Positions 7,558 through 14,974 of a stretch of 24,174 nt of DNA are shown here, piece after piece. The stretch comes from JAWLBW01 sp041687475 (lineage in GTDB: Bacteria > J088 > JAWLBW01): assembly GCA_041687475.1 (NCBI GenBank), contig JAWLBW010000027.1, forward strand, positions 1 to 24,174, read 5' to 3'. The notes beneath the pieces are model-generated. The model saw only the letters and a program-made list of their open reading frames with translations. It had not been told where the DNA came from and did not search any database. Position numbers and translations under genes: made by a program. Numbering within the stretch: position 1 is the first letter of the stretch; each line of letters starts with the position of its first letter.

Positions 7558-8448
7558 CTACAGTCGTGTGAAAACTGCCGGAGCCAGGTCAAACACCCGA
7601 GCCGCCGAAAGATCACGCAAGAGAAGTCTGGTGAAGGCAGACGCAAAGGAACGCACTCGTATCGACGAAAGAGATCCGTCGAGCGCGATCAACATGTCTC
7701 GCTGTTCGGCCGAGCCCGACAGATGCGCCAGTAAGCGTTTGCATTCTTCCGGCTTGAGCTTCAGGTCGTGAAGCCAGGCTTCGATAACAAGGCCCTGACC
7801 CAGTGAAATGTCACGGGCAATGAGCGCGTGGTTTGTACGCAGATAGTCTTCGAGTCGAGCGGCAGCCGCTTCTTCCGCCGCCGCAGCCGCTTCCGTGGCG
7901 TAGGCTCCGCCGATGGAAACGGCAATCACCCCCACGCCGATGAGCACGGCAACCAGCGTCTGGTTTTCGTGAACGCTGTTGTCTACCGAACCCTCGGTCG
8001 AATTGCCGTCGGAACTCCGCGAATTCCTGCTCGAATCGCCGGTCGCGTCGGAGGCATTACTGGAAGGACGAGACGTGCGGGTACTGTCGACCGTGGTGCT
8101 TGTATCATCGGTTGCACTGTCGGTGCTGCTTCGGGTCGAGTCGGCGGTTGAATCGGCACTCGATTCGGCACCCGATGCGCCAACATCGGTTACCTGGCTG
8201 GAGTTATCACTGTCGCTGGGATCTTGCGAAGAGGCATCTGAGGCCTGGGTACCTTGCGACGAACCCTGCGAGCCCTCCGATGCCGATCCGTCCGATGCCG
8301 CCCCGTCTGATGCCGACCCATCCGAGGCGCTGGCTCCGTTGTTGCTTGCCGAAACCGCTTCGGCATGCACGAGAGGCGGAAAAAACAATCGGGCAGCGAT
8401 GGCCAGGGCGGCAAGGGAGCGTACGGCTTGGGGAAGAGTCCGATGCAT
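7558..8448 (-). CDS. Exported Ser/Asp-rich protein with DUF3015-like C-terminus (paralogue 1)
   Basis: The 296-residue product has a signal peptide (predicted cleavage after VHA29), a Ser/Asp/Thr/Ala-rich stretch (30-160), a hydrophobic helix with several glycines (about 163-185), an Ala/Glu-rich spacer and a C-terminal domain (about 198-296). The C-terminal domain shares the blocks LRTNHALIARDISLGQG and EAWLHDLKLKPEE with paralogue 2. The N-terminal part contains pentapeptide repeats of SASDG type encoded by a 15-bp tandem repeat. If the hydrophobic helix spans a membrane after signal cleavage, the C-terminal domain would be cytoplasmic. If it is instead a glycine-zipper oligomerisation segment, the whole protein would be exported. 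DUF3015 assignment is from memory. The gene has its own palindromic promoter. Confidence 0.75.
   Translation of the reverse strand: MHRTLPQAVRSLAALAIAARLFFPPLVHAEAVSASNNGASASDGSASDGAASDGSASEGSQGSSQGTQASDASSQDPSDSDNSSQVTDVGASGAESSADSTADSTRSSTDSATDDTSTTVDSTRTSRPSSNASDATGDSSRNSRSSDGNSTEGSVDNSVHENQTLVAVLIGVGVIAVSIGGAYATEAAAAAEEAAAARLEDYLRTNHALIARDISLGQGLVIEAWLHDLKLKPEECKRLLAHLSGSAEQRDMLIALDGSLSSIRVRSFASAFTRLLLRDLSAARVFDLAPAVFTRL
8276..8320. repeat. 15-bp tandem repeat, three units, within paralogue 1
   Basis: Three adjacent 15-base units (8276-8290, 8291-8305, 8306-8320) differ at only a few positions, and a decayed fourth follows to about 8335. Each encodes a pentapeptide such as SASDG or AASDG in the Ser/Asp-rich linker. 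The unit length is a multiple of three, so gain or loss of units would keep the frame. Confidence 0.75.
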
Positions 8449-8449
8449 G

Positions 8450-8484
8450 GGCTATATCCTAGCCTGATGCCCGGGAACTGTCGA
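8450..8484 (-). promoter_or_regulatory. Promoter with GGCTA/TAGCC palindrome before paralogue 1
   Basis: The minus strand has a -35 hexamer TCGACA (8479-8484, five of six matches), a 17-base spacer and a -10-like TAGGAT (8456-8461). The -10 sits in the inverted repeat GGCTA-N5-TAGCC (8450-8464), which ends one base before the ATG. No Shine-Dalgarno is present and transcription should start at about the start codon. It lies in the 64-base gap after the preceding gene. Confidence 0.55.
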
Positions 8485-8512
8485 ATACTGCGCTCTTCGG
8501 CGAACCGTGTCC

Positions 8513-9013
8513 CTAGTCGCGTGAAATGCCGGTAATTTCGAAAGTGCCCTCGCATTCGACGATGACTTCGGCCACCGCTTCGGCTACCAGGGCCGCCAGA
8601 TTGGTACAGAAGGTTTTTCGTGCTTCGCCCTGAAAGTCGCCCCACCGGGCGGTAAGGTTGTTGCAGACGATGTCGGGGCTCTCGCCCTTATCGAGACGTT
8701 CACCGATCTTCGCCTGGTAGCTCGTGATGGCCTGACGCAGGCTTTCGGTAACGCCGCCGGTCGGATCGGGATCGCCGAAGATTTCGCCCAGAATGAGCTC
8801 GCCGGCTTTGACGGCCCCGCACTCGCCCATGCCGGTAATACCGCCGCGCCGTAGAGACTGGTAGGGCGGTGTCGCCAGGTTGAAGGTTTCGGCCAGTGCG
8901 ATACCGCAGCTGCGATGCGGGGTTACGCGGCCTTCGTAAAGCAGATAGGCTTTTTCCTTTGCTGCCTGCACCAGCGCGCGTTGACTGTCGGATAGTGTTT
9001 TCTTATCGCCCAT
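8513..9013 (-). CDS. C_GCAxxG_C_C-type cysteine protein, putative redox protein
   Basis: The 166-residue product is helical and has a cysteine arrangement like the C_GCAxxG_C_C family: C36 in RSCGIAL, C65 in GECGAVKAG (a GCAxxG-like block), C117 in VCNNL and C136 in FCTNL. The family is thought to carry a redox-active or metal-binding cysteine set, but its biochemical role is not established. The start at 9013 (MGDKKT) is preferred to a longer frame from 9106, which would overlap the divergent psd gene by 51 bases. Only 42 bases separate the two start codons. No Shine-Dalgarno is clear. The gene is followed by the DUF3015-like paralogue but that gene has its own promoter. Family placement is moderately sure. 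Confidence 0.75.
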   Translation of the reverse strand: MGDKKTLSDSQRALVQAAKEKAYLLYEGRVTPHRSCGIALAETFNLATPPYQSLRRGGITGMGECGAVKAGELILGEIFGDPDPTGGVTESLRQAITSYQAKIGERLDKGESPDIVCNNLTARWGDFQGEARKTFCTNLAALVAEAVAEVIVECEGTFEITGISRD

Positions 9014-9018
9014 GTTGA

Positions 9019-9024
9019 TATACT
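9019..9024 (+). promoter_or_regulatory. Putative -10 hexamer for psd in a 42-base divergent region
   Basis: TATACT matches consensus at five of six positions and lies 31 bases before the psd ATG. On the other strand the same sequence gives TATATC with a TTGTCT 18 bases upstream, so the region could fire both ways. No good -35 is visible for the plus direction. Confidence 0.35.
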
Positions 9025-9055
9025 GGTTCTTTTTTCTCACAGACAAGAGCATTTC

Positions 9056-9904
9056 ATGTTCAAAGAGTCGCTGCAACTGCTCGGCGTTACCCTGATGCCG
9101 CAACACCTTCTCTCACGCGCCGCCGGTCGCTTTGCACGTTCGGGCGTCAGCCGGCACATCATTCCGCTGTACATTCGCCACTTCGACATCGACGCCGCCC
9201 AGGCCGAAAAGCCGGCTGAACGGTATGAATCGTTGCAGGAGTTTTTCACGCGGCGGTTGAAGCCGGGCATGCGTAACGTCGATCTCGAGGCTGCTGAAAC
9301 GGTGGTAAGCCCCGTCGACGGTATGGTGTATGCGGCCGGAACCATTGAAGACGGGCGCCTCTGGCAGGTCAAGGGCGAGACCTACTCGCTGCTTGATTTC
9401 CTGGGCGGTGATACGGCCATGGCCGAGCGTTTTCAGGGCGGCGAATTCATGACGTTGTACCTGAGTCCGCGTGACTACCATCGGATTCACATGCCTTTCG
9501 GCGGCCAGGTGGTGCAGGTTACGTACGTGCCGGGTGCGCTGTTTCCGGTCAATCCCTTCGCCCTCAAGAACGTGTCGCGCCTCTTCGCCCGCAACGAACG
9601 CCTCATATCGTACGTAGATTCGAAGGTGGGCACGATTGGGGTCGCCAAGGTGGGCGCGACCATGGTGGGAAGCGTGCGCGTCGTATACGGCGACTATCAC
9701 ACCAACGCCGGTGACCAGGCCCTTACGGAACGCATGCCCCGCGGTCCGCGTCTTGCCAAGGGCGACGAGCTTGGCCGCTTCGAGTTCGGGTCGACTGTCA
9801 TTCTGCTGTTCGAGAAGGATCGGGTAAAGCTGCGCGACCTCAAGATCGGCGATCATGTCGTGCTCGGTCAGCCCGTTGCCGACGCCGTGGGCGAGCTGAA
9901 GTAA
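9056..9904 (+). CDS. psd: Phosphatidylserine decarboxylase proenzyme
   Basis: The 282-residue product is a full-length pyruvoyl-dependent phosphatidylserine decarboxylase, which converts phosphatidylserine to phosphatidylethanolamine at the inner membrane. Self-cleavage should occur between G245 and S246 in FEFGSTVILLF; the serine becomes the pyruvoyl group and the C-terminal ~37 residues the alpha subunit. Other family blocks are SPVDGMVYA and YLSPRDYHRIHMP, which contain the Asp and His of the processing and catalytic site. The FGSTVIL form is like the Bacillus-type enzyme rather than the LGSTVIN form of E. coli. ATG at 9056 follows a weak AAGAG six bases upstream. The gene is divergent from the cysteine protein and convergent with larC. 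No phosphatidylserine synthase gene is in the window. Confidence 0.96.
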   Translation: MFKESLQLLGVTLMPQHLLSRAAGRFARSGVSRHIIPLYIRHFDIDAAQAEKPAERYESLQEFFTRRLKPGMRNVDLEAAETVVSPVDGMVYAAGTIEDGRLWQVKGETYSLLDFLGGDTAMAERFQGGEFMTLYLSPRDYHRIHMPFGGQVVQVTYVPGALFPVNPFALKNVSRLFARNERLISYVDSKVGTIGVAKVGATMVGSVRVVYGDYHTNAGDQALTERMPRGPRLAKGDELGRFEFGSTVILLFEKDRVKLRDLKIGDHVVLGQPVADAVGELK

Positions 9905-9940
9905 GCCCGAAGGCTATCGTTTTCGACAGGGCGTGCCTGC

Positions 9941-11296
9941 TCAGCGTCGCGAGGCTTCGCGATAGACTTCGAGCAACGGCACGCCTTTTTTTTCGGCAAT
10001 TGCACGGCAGCTGTCGAATTCGGGCGTAGCCCGCTCGGTGCCGTCGGGAAGGGTTGCAACCTTCACGGCCACCTCGCCCCAGGGGGTGGTTACCGTGTCG
10101 GCCCGGCGAGGAAGCACGCGGCGCTGCTCATTGCGGAAGCGGATTCCGATGGTGGTCGACTCGCGAAAGCACACGTCCATAAGGCTTTGCGCGTCGGCCG
10201 GCCTGGCAAGTACGGTCAGGTGCAGGCCGGTACGCCCTTTTTTCATCTGCACCGGCGTAACTGTCGCATCGAGCGCACCCGCATTGCGCAGGGTTTCTAC
10301 CAGCGCCGCGACCCATTCGCCCGTGGCGTCGTCGATGGTGGTCTCGAAGACGGTAATCGTTTCCGTCTCGGTAGCGGGAGCATCGACGGCGACGTCTTCA
10401 ATGGCGAAGATGCGCAGCACATTGGCGATGCGCGGGTCGTCTTTCGTGCCCACGCCGTAGCCGATTTTTCCGATACGCCAGGTGGAAGGGGGCTGCGGCC
10501 TGGCCAGTGCGGCGACAATGCCCGCCCCCGTGGGCGTAACCAGCTCGAAGTCGAGGTCGACGCGGCGCAGGGGAAAATCTCTGAGAATCTCGGCCGTGGC
10601 CGGTGCGGGCAGGGGAAGGTGACCATGCGCCGCGTGTACCGTGCCGGTGCCCACGGGCAGGGGCTGAACGAAGATTCGGTCGGCGCCCAACATGTCGAGG
10701 GCCACGGCTGTGCCGCAGATATCGAGAATGGCGTCGAGCGCGCCCACTTCGTGGAAGTGCACGTCGTCGAGCGCAATGTCGTGCAGCTTGGCCTCGGCAA
10801 CGCCGATGACGTGAAAGATGCGAAGAGCGCGATCCTTGGCGCCCGGAGAAAGGCCGCTGGTCTCAATCAGCCTGCGAATCTGCCCATACTTGCGTCCATG
10901 GCCGTGCGAGTCGTCGTGGGCATGGACACTTTCGTGGTGAGCTTCGGTATGGACGTGCGTATGATCGTGCCCGCCGAGGTCGCCATGGCCGTCGTGGCCG
11001 TGGCTATGAGGGTGAGCGTGCGTATGACGAGCACCTTCGGCATGGCTGTGCGCCGTTTCCCCCTGCATGTGGTTTTCGAGTGGCGCGTCGACCGGACGGC
11101 CGTGCAGCAGAAACTGAACCCGGTTGCCGATGATGCCGTGGCGCTTTTCGCGGGTCAGCGACAGTTCCCAGGGCTCTTCGAGGTCAAGTTTGCGCAGTTC
11201 GGCTTCGAGGGCGCGCGGGTCGACGCCCAGATCGAGCAGGGCGGCCAGTGTCATATCGCCGGCAATGCCGGAAAAGGCTTCAACGAGAAGTTGCAT
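9941..11296 (-). CDS. larC: LarC, nickel insertion enzyme for nickel-pincer cofactor
   Basis: The 451-residue product begins with the LarC signature VEAFSGIAGDM and contains the conserved FHEVGALDAILDICG block after the central region. LarC is the CTP-dependent cyclometallase that inserts nickel into pyridinium-3,5-bisthiocarboxylic acid mononucleotide, giving the cofactor of lactate racemase LarA and relatives. Residues 76-133 are a His-rich loop with about 20 histidines, a likely nickel store or delivery segment. The frame is uninterrupted, unlike the Lactobacillus plantarum gene, which needs a programmed frameshift to join LarC1 and LarC2. Its ATG overlaps the end of larB by 17 bases. It is the last gene of the chemotaxis operon. 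LarA and LarE are not in the window. Confidence 0.93.
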   Translation of the reverse strand: MQLLVEAFSGIAGDMTLAALLDLGVDPRALEAELRKLDLEEPWELSLTREKRHGIIGNRVQFLLHGRPVDAPLENHMQGETAHSHAEGARHTHAHPHSHGHDGHGDLGGHDHTHVHTEAHHESVHAHDDSHGHGRKYGQIRRLIETSGLSPGAKDRALRIFHVIGVAEAKLHDIALDDVHFHEVGALDAILDICGTAVALDMLGADRIFVQPLPVGTGTVHAAHGHLPLPAPATAEILRDFPLRRVDLDFELVTPTGAGIVAALARPQPPSTWRIGKIGYGVGTKDDPRIANVLRIFAIEDVAVDAPATETETITVFETTIDDATGEWVAALVETLRNAGALDATVTPVQMKKGRTGLHLTVLARPADAQSLMDVCFRESTTIGIRFRNEQRRVLPRRADTVTTPWGEVAVKVATLPDGTERATPEFDSCRAIAEKKGVPLLEVYREASRR

Positions 11297-12041
11297 GGCT
11301 GCGAAGGATGCGATAGGCGGCGTAGGCGGCGCCGAATCCGTTGTCGATGTTAACCACCGTCACGCCCGAAGCGCAACTTGCCAGCATGGAAAACAGGGCG
11401 GTGAAGCCGCCGAGACCGGTTCCGTAGCCCACACTGGCCGGCACGGCAATGACGGGTTTTTCGACCAGGCCGCCCAGCACCGAGGGAAGGGCGCCCTCCA
11501 TGCCGGCGATGACGATGACGGCCGAGGCCGAGGCTATGCGGGGCGCCCGGGAAAGCAGGCGATGAATACCGGCGACGCCGATGTCGTAGAACGATTCGGT
11601 GCGCAACCCCAGTATGTCGGCCGTGACCCGAGCTTCTTCGGCGATGGGCAGATCGCTGGTGCCGGCCGTGACGATGGCGACGAACCCGGCATCGAGGTAG
11701 TCGACCTTTTCGCCGAAGCGCGTCAGGGCACGGGCTTCGGCATGGTATTGCATGGGAATGCTTCTGGCGACGTCTGCAGCCGTCTCGGGACTCACGCGCG
11801 TGACGAGAATCGGGCGTTCATGGGTCGACAGCACCTCGACAATGCCCACGATCTGCTCGGCGGTCTTGGTTTCGCCGTAAACGACTTCGTTGTGCCCCTG
11901 ACGCAGTCGGCGATGGGTGTCGACGGTCGCGTACCCGATGGCGACTTCGGGGGTTGCGCGAAGCAGCCGGGCTGCGTCGGCAACAGTCAGCCGGCCTTCT
12001 GCCACGTCGCGTAGAAGGCTGTCGATATCGGGGTGGTCCAT
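11280..12041 (-). CDS. larB: LarB, pyridinium biscarboxylate synthase for nickel-pincer cofactor
   Basis: The 253-residue product has the LarB layout. A short N-terminal region is followed by a PurE/AIR carboxylase-like domain with TAGTSDLPIAEEA, IAGMEGALPSVLGGLV and VPASVGYGTG. The conserved cysteine is in LASCASGVTVVNIDNG near the C-terminus. LarB carboxylates nicotinic acid adenine dinucleotide and releases AMP to give pyridinium-3,5-biscarboxylic acid mononucleotide, the precursor for LarE and LarC. The ATG lies four bases after the cheC stop codon and the 3' end overlaps larC by 17 bases, so translation of cheC, larB and larC is probably coupled. Length is typical. Confidence 0.93.
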   Translation of the reverse strand: MDHPDIDSLLRDVAEGRLTVADAARLLRATPEVAIGYATVDTHRRLRQGHNEVVYGETKTAEQIVGIVEVLSTHERPILVTRVSPETAADVARSIPMQYHAEARALTRFGEKVDYLDAGFVAIVTAGTSDLPIAEEARVTADILGLRTESFYDIGVAGIHRLLSRAPRIASASAVIVIAGMEGALPSVLGGLVEKPVIAVPASVGYGTGLGGFTALFSMLASCASGVTVVNIDNGFGAAYAAYRILRSHATSR

Positions 12042-12045
12042 GTTC

Positions 12046-12621
12046 TCAGGCCTTGCTCAGCAGCGTCTCCAGGGCATCGGTCAGGCTGTCGGACTCGGGC
12101 GAGAGCAGCAGATACCACAGGGTTTCGCCGGCGCGATCATGGAAATGAGTTTCGACGAGTACGCTCTGTTCCCGGCCGATGCCGCTCAGCAACCGGTTGT
12201 TGTCTTCCAAGGATAACACGGGTACGCCGGGCACGAGCACCTGGCGGAAAAACTGGCCCAGCACCGACAGGAAATAGCTGGTCAGAATATTGCTGATTTC
12301 GCGCACCGCCGAACCGGCCATGGCGTCTTCGTTCCACACCAGGGCGGCCTCTCCCACGAGGGGACGCAACAGGGGCGGCACGTCGGCTTCGCGCACCAGC
12401 ACCGAAAGCGTACCCCCGATGTTGCCGCCCACCGCATGGCGAATGACCACCCAGTTCTCGTCGCTGCTGCCGAGCTGCTCGGCCAGCGCGTCGCCCGCGA
12501 GAATGCGGGGCACGGAAATGCGTATGTCCGTCTTGAGGAAAGACGAGAGCACCGTGGCCGCGCTGCCCGATGCAATGTTACAGAGCTCTTTCAGCGCGTC
12601 GGTCTGCCGTTCGTCAAACAT
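12046..12621 (-). CDS. cheC: CheC-type CheY-P phosphatase
   Basis: The 191-residue product carries two copies of the CheC/CheX/FliY active-site motif E-x2-N: LKELCNIASGSAATVLS (E12, N15) and VREISNILTSYFLSVL (E108, N111). Two sites identify CheC rather than the single-site CheX. CheC removes the phosphate from CheY-P in the cytoplasm and in Bacillus is stimulated by binding the deamidase CheD; no cheD is visible here. The start ATG overlaps the cheA stop codon by eight bases (ATG-TT-TGA), and larB follows four bases after the stop. Length is close to the roughly 200 residues usual for CheC. Confidence 0.85.
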   Translation of the reverse strand: MFDERQTDALKELCNIASGSAATVLSSFLKTDIRISVPRILAGDALAEQLGSSDENWVVIRHAVGGNIGGTLSVLVREADVPPLLRPLVGEAALVWNEDAMAGSAVREISNILTSYFLSVLGQFFRQVLVPGVPVLSLEDNNRLLSGIGREQSVLVETHFHDRAGETLWYLLLSPESDSLTDALETLLSKA

Positions 12622-14518
12622 GGGTCCACACCATCATTCCCGGATCGAGAACATACACGGGCACGCCCCGGACAAGCGTGAGCCCGAGCAGGCCGCGCAC
12701 CCGGTCAAGGGGGTGCGGAGCCGTTTTCAGATAGACTTCTCTTTCTTCTATGAACTGATCGATTCCGATGAGCATGGTCTCGCCGCCCCTCTCGTATTGG
12801 AAGACCATGATTTCGTCGGGCTCGAAAAAGCTTTCCTGAATGCCGATCAGGCGAGCCAGGTTGTAGTAGGTGACCGCGCGGCCTTCGAGAAGAACGTTGC
12901 TGCGTCCGCCGACGGTCTGCACTTCTTCGCGGTCAATCCACCGCGCCCGGCTGACTTTGGCGATGGGCAGGGCGAACATCTGCTCGCCGGCACGCACGAG
13001 AAAAACCGGAATAATGGCAACCCGGGCGGGAATGCGCAGAGAGAAGGTCGTGCCCCTGGCCGCCTCGGAACGCACCAGAATTTCGCCGCCGATGCTTTCG
13101 ACAGCCGTTTTCACGACGTCGAGCCCGACACCGCGCCCCGAAACATCCGACACCTGATCGGCGGTCGAGAAACCGGGGCGGAAAAGCAGGCCGAACACTT
13201 CGGTATCGGTCAGGCCGACGGCGTCGCTCTGCCTGACCAGGTTGCGTGAAATTGCCCGATCGAGAACGCGGTCGCGAAGAATGCCCCGGCCGTCATCACC
13301 GATTTCGATGTGAACGAAACTCTCTTCCTGCGTCGCCTTGACGGCCAGCTTGCCCGACGGCGGCTTGCCGGAGGCGACACGCTCGGCAGGCGTTTCCAGG
13401 CCATGATCGAGGGCGTTGCGAATCAGGTGCAGCAGGGGGTCGCTCAGGTTGTCGATGAGCGAACGGTCGAGCTCGACGTCGGTGCCCTGCAGCGCGAAGT
13501 CGATATCCTTGCCCAGCTTTCTTGCAAGGTCACGCACCACGCGCGGAAGCCGATCGCCGATCAGGCCGAAGGGCACCATGCGCGATTGCAGTACCTGCTG
13601 GTACAGATCTTCGGTAATACGCTGGAGCGACTCGACGCTCTGCTGCAGCTCTTCCGAAAAGAGCCCGCGGCTGATTTCGCGAATCTGGTTGTTGACGGTA
13701 AGCAGTTCGCCCACCATGTCGACGAAGTTGTCGAGCACCTTGGTGTCGACCCGAATCTGACTCGGCACCTCGATACGCTGGGCCTTGGCCGGGGGTTCGG
13801 CAACCGGCGCCGGCGTGGGAACGTCTGCGACTTGTGCGCTTTCTTCCTCGATTGCCTCGACGCCGGGTATGGCTTCCAGCCGGGTGCGCAAATCAGGGGG
13901 AAACGCTTCGCGCAACGCGAGGCGCAGGGTGCCGTCGAAGGAGCCCTTGCGAAGGTCATCAGGGGTGGGCGAGACCGTCATGGCCAGAGACTCGACGAGC
14001 TTCGCCGCCTGGAAGGCGCGTGCGGCCGGCAGTGCGGCCGTGGCCGAAAACCGAATGCGATAGTTGAATGCCGTTCCCGCCGGCGGCTCGACAGAAGGCT
14101 CCGGTTCGGCTGCGGCTGCGACCCCGCCGTGCTCGGGCCGGGCCGGAGCAGAGTTGCGCCCACGCAGCTGCGCGATGAGCTCGGCAGGCGCCACAAGCGC
14201 AGCCTCTGTCTCGACCGCCTCGACCAGGTGCCAGAGTCCGTCTCGACCGGCAAGCAGCAGATCGACCGTTACGCGCGTGACATCGTGCACGCCTTCGCGC
14301 ACCTTTCCCAACAGGTCTTCAAGCGCATGGGCAATGTCGACGATGGGCTCGTAGCCCATAGAGGCAGCCATGCCCTTGATCGAGTGGGCCCGCCGGAAGA
14401 TGGTGTCTACCACCTCGGCGTCGGCTTCGTCTTCGAGCCTGAGGATCTCCTGATCGAGCGCATCGAGATGCGCCCTGGTTTCCTCGAGAAAGAGTTTGCG
14501 GTACTTCTGCAGATCCAC
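12614..14518 (-). CDS. cheA: Chemotaxis histidine kinase CheA
   Basis: The 634-residue product has the complete CheA order. The P1 HPt domain has phosphoacceptor H45 (AHSIKGMA). A P2-like segment (about 150-230) follows, then P3 dimerisation helices (about 250-315) and the P4 ATPase with N box HLIRNALDHG (364-373), G1 DDGRGI and G2 GRGVGLDVV. A P5 CheW-like domain runs from about 495 to the end. CheA autophosphorylates and passes phosphate to CheY under receptor control. The P2-like segment does not look like the CheY-binding P2 of E. coli. The start is GTG at 14518; the N-terminal MDLQKYRKLFLEE matches the family start. Seventy-seven bases separate it from cheY, and it overlaps cheC by eight bases. 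Confidence 0.96.
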   Translation of the reverse strand: MDLQKYRKLFLEETRAHLDALDQEILRLEDEADAEVVDTIFRRAHSIKGMAASMGYEPIVDIAHALEDLLGKVREGVHDVTRVTVDLLLAGRDGLWHLVEAVETEAALVAPAELIAQLRGRNSAPARPEHGGVAAAAEPEPSVEPPAGTAFNYRIRFSATAALPAARAFQAAKLVESLAMTVSPTPDDLRKGSFDGTLRLALREAFPPDLRTRLEAIPGVEAIEEESAQVADVPTPAPVAEPPAKAQRIEVPSQIRVDTKVLDNFVDMVGELLTVNNQIREISRGLFSEELQQSVESLQRITEDLYQQVLQSRMVPFGLIGDRLPRVVRDLARKLGKDIDFALQGTDVELDRSLIDNLSDPLLHLIRNALDHGLETPAERVASGKPPSGKLAVKATQEESFVHIEIGDDGRGILRDRVLDRAISRNLVRQSDAVGLTDTEVFGLLFRPGFSTADQVSDVSGRGVGLDVVKTAVESIGGEILVRSEAARGTTFSLRIPARVAIIPVFLVRAGEQMFALPIAKVSRARWIDREEVQTVGGRSNVLLEGRAVTYYNLARLIGIQESFFEPDEIMVFQYERGGETMLIGIDQFIEEREVYLKTAPHPLDRVRGLLGLTLVRGVPVYVLDPGMMVWTHV

Positions 14519-14595
14519 GGGGTGGTCTCACACGTCCAGAGGCCGGCCGGGGGGCCCGAAAGGGCGGCGGGTCGGCATTCGCGTTGCGAACGGCT

Positions 14596-14961
14596 TCAGG
14601 CGGGCGAGGCGAGCCGACGGCAGATTTCGAGTACCTGCTCTTCCTTGAACGGCTTGACGATGAAGTCCTTGGCGCCGACTTCCATCGCTTCCATTACAAG
14701 GGTTTCCTGTCCGAGGGCCGAGCAGATCACGATCTGGGCGTCGGGATACTTTGCGATGATTTCCCGGGTGGCTTCGATGCCGCTCTTGAGGGGCATGACG
14801 ATGTCCATGGTGACCAGATCGGGCTTCTGCTCATCGTACAGGCGAATGGCTTCGTTGCCGTTGCCGGCTTCGCCGGCCACTTCAAACCCGTTCTTGGTGA
14901 GAATGTCGCGAATCATGCTGCGCATGAAAGCGGCGTCATCGACGATGAGGACTCTTGCCAT
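14596..14961 (-). CDS. cheY: CheY-type response regulator
   Basis: The 121-residue product is a stand-alone receiver domain. The acidic pair D8/D9, phosphoacceptor D53 (in DLVTMDIVMP), S81 and K103 (in VKPF) are all present. It is the expected CheA substrate and flagellar-motor or motility output signal. ATG at 14961 is chosen because GGAG lies six bases upstream; a GTG four codons earlier would put that Shine-Dalgarno inside the gene. It follows cheW after 13 bases and precedes cheA after 77 bases. Annotation as cheY rests on the operon context and the lack of an output domain. Confidence 0.93.
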   Translation of the reverse strand: MARVLIVDDAAFMRSMIRDILTKNGFEVAGEAGNGNEAIRLYDEQKPDLVTMDIVMPLKSGIEATREIIAKYPDAQIVICSALGQETLVMEAMEVGAKDFIVKPFKEEQVLEICRRLASPA

Positions 14962-14974
14962 GAGGTTCTCCACG

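Noticed and set aside
9014..9106. Upstream start for the C_GCAxxG protein adding 31 residues
   Set aside because: It would overlap the 5' end of divergent psd, and the extra residues look like antisense psd sequence.
10880..11060. Repetitive CAC/CAT-rich DNA resembling a tandem repeat
   Set aside because: It is the codon pattern of the LarC His-rich loop with no fixed repeat unit.
14554..14565. GCCC-GAAA-GGGC mini-hairpin between cheY and cheA as a terminator
   Set aside because: The stem is only four base pairs with no U run, and the operon clearly continues.
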